Source: an uncultured Collinsella sp.
GTDB lineage: Bacteria; Actinomycetota; Coriobacteriia; Coriobacteriales; Coriobacteriaceae
Direction: 5' to 3'
Assembly (NCBI GenBank): GCA_934658705.1
Contig: CAKUHP010000004.1
Location: 1-64,000 of the forward strand
Length of the DNA: 64,000 nt
Position 1 is the stretch's first letter; the number at the start of each line of letters is the position of its first letter. Below, in pieces: positions 55,266-63,688 of this stretch. Under the pieces are notes generated by a model. The model was not told the origin of the DNA. It worked only from the letters and a program-made list of their open reading frames with translations, and did no database searches. The translations under genes and the position numbers were made by a program.

Positions 55266-56384
55266 CTAAACCCCAATCCTTATGGAGAGAGCTTGCTCAG
55301 CAAAATTAGTAAATTGAGCTTTAAAGTGTTCGCTTGAGAACTCCTCAGCACGGGCTCTGCAGGTAGCAGCCTTAAAACTAGCGCGTTCAAATTTATCGAT
55401 GCAAGCTGCAAGCGAATCGGCATTCTGTTCATAAAAAAACATACCTGTCTCGCCAGCGACAACAGTCTCCAAGGCCCCGCCTTCGCCGAAAGCCAGCACA
55501 GGACTACCACCGGCCATTGCCTCGAGTGGAGTCAGTCCAAAATCCTCGATACCGGGAAAAAGGAAAGCCTTTGCATGACCGTAATAGTCAGCAAGCTGCT
55601 CATCAGAAACACGCCCAACAAATTTAACGGTCGGTCCAGCGAGCGCGCGCAGCCGCTCCTCTTCCTCACCACCAGAACCTGCAATAATGAGCTTGCGTCC
55701 CAATTTATTACATGCCTCAATAGCTATATCGATGCGTTTATAACCCACGAAACGGGAAAGAACGAAGTAGTAGTCATCCCGCTCCTCAGCAACAGGACCT
55801 TCGGGCAACCGGATTCCAGGGTATAACGTCGTAGATTCGCGGCGGTAGAACTTAGAAATGCGCTTCCCAACATAATCTGAATTGGAAACAAAGTAATCGA
55901 CCCTTTGAGCCGCTTGGAAATCCCACATTCGAACCTTGTGAATCATCGAGGGCATAAAGGCACGCTTGATTGCAGAGGCACCCTCAAGATAATCGTAGTA
56001 AAGATCCCACACGTAACGAATTGGCGAATGGCAATAGCAGACGTGCACGGCATCCGGACGTGTAATAACGCCCTTGCAGCAGCTTGCGCATGAACTGACA
56101 ACCAAGTCGTATTCAGTTAAATCAAGAGCCTCCCACGCCTTTGGCATAAAAGAGAGTAGTAGCTTATGATGGGTCTTACCTCCGGGCCAATCCTGAATAT
56201 AGGTTGTCCTGATATCGAGACCACGCGTCCAAGACGGAGCCCTCTTTTCGTTATAAACGAGTGTATATATTGGCGCATCGGGCCAAATTTCATGAAAGCA
56301 CTTAAGAACCTGCTCTGCACCGCCCTCGCTCACGAGCCAGTCATGAACCAAAGCGACTTTTGGTTGTTTGCGAAAATTACTCAC
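55266..56384 (-). CDS. GT4 glycosyltransferase, WbaZ-like
   Basis: The 372-residue enzyme begins MSNFRKQPKVALVHDWLVSE. It has GGAEQVLKCF, YCHSPIRYVWDLYYDYL, VLSRFVGYKRIDIAI and GIEDFGLTPLEAMAGG. This pattern is typical of mannosyltransferases of the WbaZ type, which fits the GDP-mannose genes next to it. I choose GTG 56384, which follows AAGGAATAGC and starts one base after the manC stop. The longer frame would overlap manC with no binding site. Confidence 0.87.
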   Translation of the reverse strand: MSNFRKQPKVALVHDWLVSEGGAEQVLKCFHEIWPDAPIYTLVYNEKRAPSWTRGLDIRTTYIQDWPGGKTHHKLLLSFMPKAWEALDLTEYDLVVSSCASCCKGVITRPDAVHVCYCHSPIRYVWDLYYDYLEGASAIKRAFMPSMIHKVRMWDFQAAQRVDYFVSNSDYVGKRISKFYRRESTTLYPGIRLPEGPVAEERDDYYFVLSRFVGYKRIDIAIEACNKLGRKLIIAGSGGEEEERLRALAGPTVKFVGRVSDEQLADYYGHAKAFLFPGIEDFGLTPLEAMAGGSPVLAFGEGGALETVVAGETGMFFYEQNADSLAACIDKFERASFKAATCRARAEEFSSEHFKAQFTNFAEQALSIRIGV

Positions 56385-56385
56385 G

Positions 56386-57738
56386 CTATTCCTTCCAGAA
56401 ATCGCCGAAACGTTCAATGTCCTCTTGAACGAGCGTCTCGCCGTGCTGGACCTCGATTACGTGTAAATCTCCCCCGAGCGCTCGTGCCGAATGCTGTGTT
56501 GCGGCAGGCATCTGCACGACGGAGCCAGCGCGAACCTGCTGCACCAGCCCGTCCAGGACAACCTCGCCGGTCCCGGAGACGACTGTCCAGACCTCTCCGC
56601 GGTGCATGTGACGCTGGTAGTCGAGCTGGCCGTCCTCGCGGATGATCAGCTCCTTGGTGAGTGCCTTCGCCCCGTCGGGGAAGACGCTGCTGTCGATGAC
56701 GCGATACTCACCCCAGGAGCGCTGCTCGTACATGGGGCGGCTCTCGGCGACGGCGTTGACCTCGGTCTTGATGTTCGCTGACGCCTCCTTGCCGGAGACG
56801 AGGATGCCGTCGGGCGTCGCCACGACGACGGAGTCCGAGATGCCGGCGACGACCATCGGGAAACCAGTCTCGTTGATAACGTGGACGTTCTCGCACGACT
56901 TTGAATCTACCACGACGCGGCCGGAGGTGAACTCGGCCATCTCGTCGGTCAGCGTGTTCCAGGTGCCCAGGTCCTTCCACTCGCCCGCGTAGGAGACCGC
57001 GCCGATGGAAGACGCCCTCTCCACGACTTCGTAGTCGAAAGAGTTCTTGGGCAGCTCGGTATAGCGGGAGCGAAACTCCTCGAAAGTGTCGCAGGACAAG
57101 TACCTGGCGGTGAGGCCGGTGAGCCAGCCGAGCCTGAACGCGAACACGCCGCAGTTCCAGAGGGCTCCTTGGGAGATGAGTTCCCGTGCGGTCCCTTCGT
57201 CGGGCTTCTCGGTAAAGCGCGCGACGCGGCGGGGCCAGCCCTCCCCCGTCGCGGGCACGATGTAGCCATACTTACCGCTGGGGTAGGTGGGCTGCACGCC
57301 CATGAGGACCAGTTCGGCGAAATCCGACTGGACGGCCTCGTCGAGCCTCACGACGCTGTCGTAGTAGGCCTGATCCGCATAGCTATCGATGGGCATGACG
57401 ATGACGGTGTCGTCCGTGCCCGCGCCCTGCTCGAGCGCGAGGCTGGCGCAGGCGAGCATGATAGCAGGCGCCGTGTCGCGGCGCTCGGGCTCGAGGACCA
57501 GAGCGTAGCCGCCTTCCACTTGGCGGCGGATGGACTCCTGCTGGCTCGAGCAGGTGGCGACGGTGATGTCGATATCGGCGTCGACGGATCCGATTTGGCC
57601 GAAGACGCGCTGGACCATGGAGACATGGTTGCCGTCCGCGTCGCGCAAGACCTTGAGGAACTGCTTGGAGCGGGTGCTGTTGGAAAGCGGCCACAGGCGC
57701 GTGCCAGAGCCGCCGGAGAGCAGGACAAGGTGAATCAT
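56386..57738 (-). CDS. manC: Mannose-1-phosphate guanylyltransferase / mannose-6-phosphate isomerase
   Basis: The 450-residue bifunctional protein makes GDP-mannose. It has the nucleotidyltransferase signature LLSGGSGTRLWPLSN then SKQFL, the FTEKPDEGTA motif, and EWKDLGTWNTL. A C-terminal cupin follows, with RSWGEYRVID, KELIIREDGQLDYQRHMHR, EVWTVVSGTG. The start overlaps the stop of the mutase gene (TAATG). GDP-mannose supplies the GT4 enzymes. Confidence 0.93.
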   Translation of the reverse strand: MIHLVLLSGGSGTRLWPLSNSTRSKQFLKVLRDADGNHVSMVQRVFGQIGSVDADIDITVATCSSQQESIRRQVEGGYALVLEPERRDTAPAIMLACASLALEQGAGTDDTVIVMPIDSYADQAYYDSVVRLDEAVQSDFAELVLMGVQPTYPSGKYGYIVPATGEGWPRRVARFTEKPDEGTARELISQGALWNCGVFAFRLGWLTGLTARYLSCDTFEEFRSRYTELPKNSFDYEVVERASSIGAVSYAGEWKDLGTWNTLTDEMAEFTSGRVVVDSKSCENVHVINETGFPMVVAGISDSVVVATPDGILVSGKEASANIKTEVNAVAESRPMYEQRSWGEYRVIDSSVFPDGAKALTKELIIREDGQLDYQRHMHRGEVWTVVSGTGEVVLDGLVQQVRAGSVVQMPAATQHSARALGGDLHVIEVQHGETLVQEDIERFGDFWKE

Positions 57739-59447
57739 TAGCGGGTCCCTCCCAGGATCGACTTGGCATCCGCGACCAGCGCGGCGAGCTTGGACTCGGA
57801 CTCTGCGCGTTCGGAGCCCTTTGCGAACACGTAGGCCTTCGCCTTGGGCTCGGTGCCGCTGGGTCGGAACAAGACTCGGGAGCCGTCAGCGAGCCTGAAC
57901 TCTAGGACGTCGGCCTCGGGAAGACGCTGGACCTCATCGGTCGGGTTGATGACGGGCATCGGCGCGCCCTGGGCGTAGTCAATGCACTGCTCGACGGTGG
58001 TCCCGCCGATATGCTCCGGAGCGTTCTCTCGAAGGCCGGACATCATCGCCGCCATATCGGACGCACCCTCGGGTCCCTCGTAGGCATGTCCGAGCAGCGC
58101 GCTCGACCAATAGCCGTATTCCTTGTAGAGCCGTTCCATGGCCTCGTAAAGGTCCAGCCCCTTCGCCTTCCAATGTGCGGCGAGCTCGCAAATGAGCATG
58201 GAGGCGACCACGGCGTCCTTGTCGCGCACGGAGGTGCCTGCGAGGTAGCCGTAGGACTCCTCGAAGCCCATGAGGAAATCGCCCTTGCGCCCCTCGGACT
58301 CCAGCACACCGACCTGCTCGCCAATGAACTTGAAGCCGGTGAGCGTGCGGCGCAGCTCGAGGCCGCGGGCGCGCGCAACGTCGTCGGCCATGGGCGCAGA
58401 GACGATGGTGGAGCAGGCGACCTCGCGGGCCATGTCGACGCCGGTCTCGCTCGCCTTGGAAGCCAGGAAGTCAAGCAGCAGCAGGCCGACCTCGTTACCG
58501 GTGAGCAGCTTATACTCCCCGGCATGCGGGACCGCGATGCCCACGCGGTCGGTGTCCGGATCAGTCGCCAGAAGCAGGTCAGGCTTAACCCTGTCGCAGT
58601 ACTCGAGACCGAGCTCAAGTGCCTCGCGAACCTCGGGGTTGGGGTACGGGCAGGTCGGGAAATCGCCGTCGTGGACGCACTGCTCGTCGACGGTCGCAAC
58701 CCCGGCGACTCCGATTCCCTCGAGAACGCGAGACACGCACTCCAGGCCGACGCCGTGGAGTGGGGTGTAAACAATGCGGAGCGCCGAGCAGTCCTCGCCC
58801 GTGGAGACCTCGAGCGTCTCCTCTATATAACAGTCAAGAACTCTCTCGGGAACCCACTGCACCAGTCCCTCTTCCAGGGCCCTATCGAACGCCATCTCCT
58901 TTACGCCATCGAAGCAGTCGACGGGGTCAATGGCCGCCTGGATGGCCTCCGCAGCCTCGACGGTGATCTGGCAACCGTCGGCGCCGTAGACCTTGTATCC
59001 GTTGTACTCGGCGGGGTTGTGCGATGCGGTGATGTTAACGCCGGCAGAACAACCCAGCTTGCGAACGGCGAAACTCAACGCGGGGGTAGGCTCGACGCGA
59101 TCGAACAGATAGGATTTGATTCCATTGCCGGCGAGCACCTCAGCCACCCGGCGTACAAACTCCTCGGATCCGTGACGGGTGTCACGGCAAAGTGCGACCG
59201 CCGGGTTCTCAAAAGTGCTGTTCAGATAATCCGCCAGCCCTTGTGTTGCCTTGCCTACGGTGTAGACGTTCAGGCGATTGGGGCCGAGGCCAAGCTTGCC
59301 GCGAAGGCCGCCGGTGCCGAATGCCAACTCGCGAAAGAATGCATCCTCAACCTGATCTTCTTCAAGCATCATAAGTTCGGTTTGTTCTACATCGCTGCAG
59401 CATGCAAGCCATGTTTCATAGCAGTTCTTAATTTCAACGTTGTTCAA
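57738..59447 (-). CDS. Phosphoglucomutase/phosphomannomutase
   Basis: The about 569-residue alpha-D-phosphohexomutase has four domains. The sugar-phosphate loop region opens with FGTGGLRGKLGLGPNRLN, and the catalytic serine loop is NITASHNPAEYNGYKVYG. The metal loop is ATDPDTDRVGIAV, the sugar-binding loop GFEESYGYL and the phosphate-binding loop FRPSGTEPKAK. Its length fits the PgcA/PgmB-like long type. The start is probably TTG 59447, with GAAGG 8 bases upstream and 5 bases after the preceding gene. Confidence 0.9.
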   Translation of the reverse strand: MNNVEIKNCYETWLACCSDVEQTELMMLEEDQVEDAFFRELAFGTGGLRGKLGLGPNRLNVYTVGKATQGLADYLNSTFENPAVALCRDTRHGSEEFVRRVAEVLAGNGIKSYLFDRVEPTPALSFAVRKLGCSAGVNITASHNPAEYNGYKVYGADGCQITVEAAEAIQAAIDPVDCFDGVKEMAFDRALEEGLVQWVPERVLDCYIEETLEVSTGEDCSALRIVYTPLHGVGLECVSRVLEGIGVAGVATVDEQCVHDGDFPTCPYPNPEVREALELGLEYCDRVKPDLLLATDPDTDRVGIAVPHAGEYKLLTGNEVGLLLLDFLASKASETGVDMAREVACSTIVSAPMADDVARARGLELRRTLTGFKFIGEQVGVLESEGRKGDFLMGFEESYGYLAGTSVRDKDAVVASMLICELAAHWKAKGLDLYEAMERLYKEYGYWSSALLGHAYEGPEGASDMAAMMSGLRENAPEHIGGTTVEQCIDYAQGAPMPVINPTDEVQRLPEADVLEFRLADGSRVLFRPSGTEPKAKAYVFAKGSERAESESKLAALVADAKSILGGTR

Positions 59448-59452
59448 CGTAA

Positions 59453-60208
59453 TTACCTTCCCGTTCGCTTTTTGCCGAACATGGCACCAAAAGTTCCGGT
59501 GAAGCACTTCAGATCCATGCGAAAGCAACGATTGCGTACGTAGTGGAGCTCGATCTTCTGGCGCAGGCCGCTCTCGAAGGTGGCGGAATTACGGTCAGTC
59601 GCCTGCCACAGGCCGGTGATGCCAGGCTGCACAGATAACAGTTCAGCCTTCTCTTCGTCGGAGAAGTGCTGATCAAGCTCGTCTCTCGTAATGGGACGAG
59701 GACCAATGACAGAAAGGTCACCATTCAGCACATTGAGAAACTGAGGCATCTCATCGATGGAGCACTTGCGAATGAATTGACCGATTTTGGTAATGCGGGG
59801 ATCGTCATCAACCTTACGTTCGACTTCCCACTGATGTAGCTGCTCAGGACTCAAGTACTTCTGCACATCGCCCGCATCGGCGACCATGCTGCGAAGCTTG
59901 AAAATCTTGATGGTCTTTCCGCCTTTGCCAACGCGCTCTTGCGTATACATTGGGCCGCCGGGCGTCTCGAGGCTAATGAGCGCGCATACCACGGCAATAG
60001 GAATAAGCAGAAGAATGCTCATCAAAAGACTGAACACGAGATCAAACAGCCTCTTAACAAAGCGGTAGCCAAGCGTACCGCTCGGCTTAATCTGATAGAT
60101 AGCAAGTGCATCCCCCGTTAATGCACAGCTCTCTGTTACTTCTTTAGCAGCCAAAGTCAAACGTACGGCCCTGTCCTCCAGGACCCCCCCCCCAATCGGT
60201 AAATTCAA
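59453..60208 (-). CDS. Priming sugar-phosphate transferase (undecaprenyl-P, WbaP/CpsE-like)
   Basis: This enzyme starts the repeat unit by moving a sugar-1-phosphate to undecaprenyl phosphate. It has one long hydrophobic helix (about 50-80, RFVKRLFDLVFSLLMSILLL). The family's catalytic core follows: TQERVGKGGKTIKIFKLRSM, KCSIDEMPQFLNVLNGD, SVIGPRPITRDELDQHF and PGITGLWQ. The 5' end is odd. The only in-frame start upstream of a G10 tract is a TTG at 60208 without a ribosome binding site. A better-placed TTG at 60233 (AAGGGAG) would be in frame only with nine Gs. TTGs at 60160 and 60154 are alternatives. Confidence 0.88.
   Translation of the reverse strand: MNLPIGGGVLEDRAVRLTLAAKEVTESCALTGDALAIYQIKPSGTLGYRFVKRLFDLVFSLLMSILLLIPIAVVCALISLETPGGPMYTQERVGKGGKTIKIFKLRSMVADAGDVQKYLSPEQLHQWEVERKVDDDPRITKIGQFIRKCSIDEMPQFLNVLNGDLSVIGPRPITRDELDQHFSDEEKAELLSVQPGITGLWQATDRNSATFESGLRQKIELHYVRNRCFRMDLKCFTGTFGAMFGKKRTGR
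60184..60193 (-). repeat. G10 homopolymer tract at the 5' end of the priming transferase gene
   Basis: Ten C residues on the plus strand form a G10 run in the coding strand, close to the start of the first capsule glycosyltransferase. It is the longest homopolymer I saw in the window and the second in this locus. Confidence 0.8.
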
Positions 60209-60241
60209 AAATGCGAACGAACAGCCGGTGCAACGTCTCCC

Positions 60242-60832
60242 TTACGTCTTGATGGGAACGTCGAGCGGAAGCACTTCCCTAAAGCTGGAATCGCCTTCGC
60301 CTACGTCCACCAGGCACCAGCGCTTGCGACGGTCGATCTTGTGCACGCGGGCCTCTTGCCCCACAAGTGGGCCCTGTTCTATGTGCAGCACGCCGTCTTC
60401 GATACGCGCCACGCTGTTGCGCACCACGCCGTCGACGTCCAGCACGCTGCGGTACCAGTCCTGCGCATCGTCCGGCATGGGCATGTACGCCCGCTCCCTA
60501 CTGCCGGCGATGCGACAGCCAAAACTCAACTGGGCCAAAGCCCTATCGAGCGCGGCGGCATCGTGCGTGGCGACGAAGAAATATTCCTTGTACATGGGTT
60601 TGGTTTGGAGCGACCAGACGCCGTCCCGCTTAAACCAGAACTCCTTTTGCATCACAAAAGCGTCCTGTAGCAGCTCGGAAGGAACAATGCGGCGGACCTT
60701 TTCGCAGGTCTCGCGCTCTTTACCGTTGGGGGTGTGGACCAGATACCAGCGGACACGGCCGTGCTGGCTATAGCTAGTAGCGCCGTTAAAAGCGCCCGGC
60801 AGCTGCTCTTGGCGCCGTGCTGTCTGCTCCAT
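60242..60832 (-). CDS. LoaP/UpxY-like NusG paralogue (antiterminator)
   Basis: The 196-residue product has a NusG N-terminal domain (about 30-125: VRWYLVHTPNGKERETCEKV, FWFKRDG, KPMYKEYFFVATHD). A KOW-type segment (about 135-190) follows: LHIEQGPLVGQEARVHKIDRR. Specialised NusG paralogues of this kind are encoded first in capsule or natural-product operons and let polymerase read through terminators. The frame is open further up. ATG 60832 is chosen for its GGGGGCG upstream and for starting before the NGN domain. Nine bases separate its stop from the TTG of the next gene. Confidence 0.85.
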   Translation of the reverse strand: MEQTARRQEQLPGAFNGATSYSQHGRVRWYLVHTPNGKERETCEKVRRIVPSELLQDAFVMQKEFWFKRDGVWSLQTKPMYKEYFFVATHDAAALDRALAQLSFGCRIAGSRERAYMPMPDDAQDWYRSVLDVDGVVRNSVARIEDGVLHIEQGPLVGQEARVHKIDRRKRWCLVDVGEGDSSFREVLPLDVPIKT

Positions 60833-60924
60833 CTGTTCGCCCCCTTTTCTTGCTTTGCGGCACACGCAAATGCAGGGGCGTTTAGAACAGGCTTCTCGCT
60901 CGCAGCTAGGCGCAGTCGCAAAAG

Positions 60925-60938
60925 TACAGGTTTTTGTA
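60925..60938 (+). repeat. Inverted repeat arm 1 around the capsule promoter
   Basis: TACAGGTTTTTGTA, inverted relative to the arm at 61031-61044 with 13 of 14 bases matching. CAAAAG-type sequence also follows on the outer side of both. Confidence 0.65.
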
Positions 60939-60954
60939 TCTTTCGACACAGGTC

Positions 60955-60960
60955 ATTATA
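60955..60960 (-). promoter_or_regulatory. Candidate -10 box of the capsule operon promoter
   Basis: A perfect TATAAT on the minus strand lies about 125 bases before the loaP-like ATG. No good -35 box is found at 16-18 bases upstream. The box lies inside the 92-bp segment bounded by the inverted 14-bp repeats. Confidence 0.5.
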
Positions 60961-61030
60961 CGAGCAATTTATTCGCGTTTGCGCAGATTAAGCAAAATGT
61001 ACTGCCATTAGATACATCTCCATACGCCTC

Positions 61031-61044
61031 TACAGAAACCTGTA
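61031..61044 (-). repeat. Inverted repeat arm 2 around the capsule promoter
   Basis: Reads TACAGGTTTCTGTA on the minus strand. This arm is itself a dyad (TACAG-N4-CTGTA), so it could also be an operator. Ninety-two bases separate it from arm 1. Confidence 0.65.
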
Positions 61045-61057
61045 CCTTTTTGTGCAA

Positions 61058-61086
61058 CAAAAAAGCCGCTCATCCAGCGGCTTTTT
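61058..61086. terminator. Intrinsic terminator upstream of the capsule promoter
   Basis: AAAAGCCGCT / AGCGGCTTTT with a 5-base loop, T-rich on both exits. It is the second of two terminators that insulate the capsule promoter from thrS. Confidence 0.75.
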
Positions 61087-61100
61087 CTCGTTTAGGCATT

Positions 61101-61136
61101 AAAAAAGGCGACCGCCCTTTGAGGACGGTCGCCTTT
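61101..61136 (-). terminator. Intrinsic terminator of thrS
   Basis: GGCGACCG / CGGTCGCC stem extended by AAA/TTT, followed by six T residues on the minus strand, 20 bases after the thrS stop. Confidence 0.85.
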
Positions 61137-61155
61137 AGATGTTGTGTGGTTTACG

Positions 61156-62919
61156 TTAGGCGCGGGTCTTGATCTCCTCGAGCACCTTAGCAACAAACTC
61201 GTCAACGCTCATCTGAACGGTCTCGTTGGAGCGATCGCGGACGGAGATGTTGCCGGCCTCGACCTCCTTCTCGCCCAGGATGAGCATGTAGGGCACGCGG
61301 TCGATGCTGCGGGCCTCGCGGATCTTGTAGCCGATCTTCTCGTCGCGGTCGTCGCAGACCACGCGAATGCCGGCCTCCTCCAGCTTGGCGCACACCTCGT
61401 GGGCGTAGTCGCGGCTCTTCTCGGACACGGGCAGTGCCTTGACCTGCACGGGAGCCAGCCAAGTGGGGAACTTGCCCGCAAAGTGCTCAATCAGAATACC
61501 GATGAAGCGCTCGATGGAGCCAAAGCACACGCGGTGCAGCATGATGGGGCGCTTCTTGGTGCCGTCGGCGTCCACGTACTCCAGGTCAAAGTTGAGCGGC
61601 ATCTGGAAGTCGAGCTGGACGGTACCGCACTGCCAGGTACGGCCGAGCGAGTCCTCCAGGTGGAAGTCGATCTTGGGGCCGTAGAAGGCGCCGTCGCCCT
61701 CGTTGACCTCGTAGTCCATGTGCAGCTGCTCCAGAGCGGTGCGCAGGCCCTCCTCGGCGCGAGCCCAGTCCTCGTCGGAGCCCATGGAGTCCTCGGGGCG
61801 GGTGGAAAGCTCAACGTGGTACTTAAAGCCAAACTTCTGGTACACGGAGTCGATGAGGTTGACCACGCCCACGATCTCGTCGGTCAGCTGGTCGGGACGC
61901 ACAAACAGGTGGGCGTCGTCCTGGTTAAAGCAGCGCACGCGGAACAGGCCGTGCAGGGCGCCGCGCAGCTCGTGGCGGTGCACCAGGCCGATCTCGCCGG
62001 CGCGGATGGGCAGCTCGCGGTAAGAGTGCGGCTTGGAGGCGTACACCAGCACGCCGCCCGGGCAGTTCATGGGCTTAATGCAGTACTCTTCGTCGTCGAT
62101 GACGGTGGAGTACATGTTGTCCTTGTAGTGGTCCCAGTGGCCACTGGTCTTCCACAGCTGCTTGTTCATGATGAGCGGCGTGGAGATCTCCACGTAACCG
62201 GCCTTGTGGTGGATCTCGCGCCAGTAGTCCAGCAGCGTGTTCTTAAGGATCATGCCGTTGGGCAGGAAGAACGGGAAGCCGGGGGCCTCGTCGCGCATCA
62301 TAAAGAGGTCCATCTCGCGGCCGATCTTGCGGTGGTCGCGCTTCTTGGCCTCCTCCAGCATGTGCATGTGCTCGTCGAGCTCTTCCTTGGTGGCAAAGGC
62401 GACGCCGTTGATGCGGGTGAGCATCTTGTTGTCCTTGTCGCCCTTCCAGTAAGCGCCCGAGACGCCGGTGAGCTTAAAGGCCTTGAGCGCCTTGGTGTAG
62501 CAGATGTGGGGGCCGACGCACATGTCGATGTAGTCGCCCTGCTGGTAGAAGGTGATGCGGGCGTCGTCGTCCAGGTCGCCGATGTGCTCGACCTTGTACT
62601 TCTCGCCGCGCTCCTCCATAAGGGCGATGGCCTCGGCGCGGGGCTTCTCGTACACGGTGAACTTGAGGTTCTCCTTGACGATCTTTTTCATCTCGGCCTC
62701 GATCGCGGGGAAGTCGTCCTCGCTAATCTTGACGCCCTCGGGCAGGTCGACGTCGTAGTAGAAGCCGTTGTCGGTCGCGGGGCCGTAGGCAAAGTCGGCC
62801 TCGGGGTACAGGCGCTTGATGGCCTGCGCCATGATGTGCGCGGCGGAGTGGCGGATGACGTGCGTGACCTCGTCCTGCGGGAGCTCGGCCACCGAACCGT
62901 CATTGTAGAGTGCCTTCAT
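61156..62919 (-). CDS. thrS: Threonyl-tRNA synthetase (no TGS domain)
   Basis: This class II synthetase charges tRNA-Thr. The 587-residue product has an editing/SAD domain (about 1-200, HVIRHSAAHIMAQAIKRLYP, the HxxxH pair), then the class II core. That core carries the zinc ligand region MNCPGGVLVY, RHELRGALHGLFRVRCF (motif 2), PIMLHRVCFGSIERF (motif 3) and a C-terminal anticodon domain. It lacks the about 60-residue TGS domain that begins most ThrS proteins. The longer open frame upstream has no ThrS-like sequence. ATG 62919 follows GAGAGGAG by 11 bases. A promoter is at 63017-62990. Confidence 0.95.
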   Translation of the reverse strand: MKALYNDGSVAELPQDEVTHVIRHSAAHIMAQAIKRLYPEADFAYGPATDNGFYYDVDLPEGVKISEDDFPAIEAEMKKIVKENLKFTVYEKPRAEAIALMEERGEKYKVEHIGDLDDDARITFYQQGDYIDMCVGPHICYTKALKAFKLTGVSGAYWKGDKDNKMLTRINGVAFATKEELDEHMHMLEEAKKRDHRKIGREMDLFMMRDEAPGFPFFLPNGMILKNTLLDYWREIHHKAGYVEISTPLIMNKQLWKTSGHWDHYKDNMYSTVIDDEEYCIKPMNCPGGVLVYASKPHSYRELPIRAGEIGLVHRHELRGALHGLFRVRCFNQDDAHLFVRPDQLTDEIVGVVNLIDSVYQKFGFKYHVELSTRPEDSMGSDEDWARAEEGLRTALEQLHMDYEVNEGDGAFYGPKIDFHLEDSLGRTWQCGTVQLDFQMPLNFDLEYVDADGTKKRPIMLHRVCFGSIERFIGILIEHFAGKFPTWLAPVQVKALPVSEKSRDYAHEVCAKLEEAGIRVVCDDRDEKIGYKIREARSIDRVPYMLILGEKEVEAGNISVRDRSNETVQMSVDEFVAKVLEEIKTRA

Positions 62920-62989
62920 GGGTATGTTTTCTCCTCTCGGATGCCTGGTGCAAGTGCGTGCGATGCGCTCGGCGTTTTTGACTTGCATC

Positions 62990-63017
62990 ATTATAGGCAG
63001 GTTGCCTTGGTATACAA
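62990..63017 (-). promoter_or_regulatory. Promoter of thrS
   Basis: On the minus strand TTGTAT (63017-63012) and a perfect TATAAT (62995-62990) are 16 bases apart. The about 65-base leader shows no T-box. Confidence 0.7.
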
Positions 63018-63018
63018 G

Positions 63019-63049
63019 CGCCCGCCGCACCTTAATGGCACGGCGGGCG
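63019..63049 (-). terminator. Hairpin terminator of the zinc-ribbon gene
   Basis: A perfect 9-bp GC stem (CGCCCGCCG / CGGCGGGCG) with extra inner pairs, about 105 bases after the stop of 63156-63587 and immediately before the thrS promoter. Confidence 0.6.
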
Positions 63050-63155
63050 ATTTTCTACGCATGCTTCATCGTGTGGGGCGGCTGCGGTGGGCGGGCGCGC
63101 GTTTGTGTGAGGCGCGCGGGACCCGTGGCTTGCGGCCGGCCCGGCGATGGATGCG

Positions 63156-63587
63156 TTACTGGATGCGAGTTCGGCAGTAGGGGCAGACCTTCCAGTGCGC
63201 ATCGAGCGGGCGATGGCAGCTGGGGCACACGTTGCGAACCTGAGTGTCGCACACCGGGCAGACGACAAAGTCCTTCTCGATGGGCGCGCCGCACTGCGGG
63301 CAGGTGCCGTACTGGGCAAGCTGGCGCTCGCGCAGGGCCATGTCCAGCTCCTGCTCCTCGCGGTCGGCCGCGTAGGAATGCGGGCGCAGGACCAGGTAGG
63401 CGATGAGGCCCACAAACGGGATGAGGGCGATGATGCCCCATACCACGTAGGCGCTGGCGCCGCGGCGACGAGCGTCGATAAACACATAGACGACCGACAG
63501 CACATACAGGGCGATGATGAAGCCGACAAAGGCATAGATGGCGCCCATAAGCTGCGGGGACATGAGCTCGGAGATGTATTTGGACAT
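63156..63587 (-). CDS. Membrane protein with two C-terminal zinc ribbons
   Basis: The 143-residue product has two hydrophobic segments (about 13-36 and 46-68; the second resembles PLDc_N-type membrane hairpins, GIIALIPFVGLIAYLVLRP). A short charged helix follows, then two CxxC zinc-ribbon modules: CPQCGAPI...CPVC and CPSCHRPL...CPYC. Such double zinc ribbons are common in small Gram-positive membrane proteins with scaffolding roles. No specific function is known. It is a single gene with its own terminator. Confidence 0.85.
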   Translation of the reverse strand: MSKYISELMSPQLMGAIYAFVGFIIALYVLSVVYVFIDARRRGASAYVVWGIIALIPFVGLIAYLVLRPHSYAADREEQELDMALRERQLAQYGTCPQCGAPIEKDFVVCPVCDTQVRNVCPSCHRPLDAHWKVCPYCRTRIQ

Positions 63588-63688
63588 TGAGGTGTACCTT
63601 TCGGAATATTTATAGTTCGGTCAAGTTTACCACGGGGTTTGTTTATATGGGACTACGGTTGGGCGCAGGACCGCTGCGGACACAAACA

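Noticed and set aside
62920-63155. T-box riboswitch for thrS
   Set aside because: Leader after the TATAAT promoter is too short and lacks the T-box motif.
61156-63180. Plus-strand 678-codon frame opposite thrS
   Set aside because: Antisense shadow of thrS with biased Val/Leu/Ala/Gly composition.
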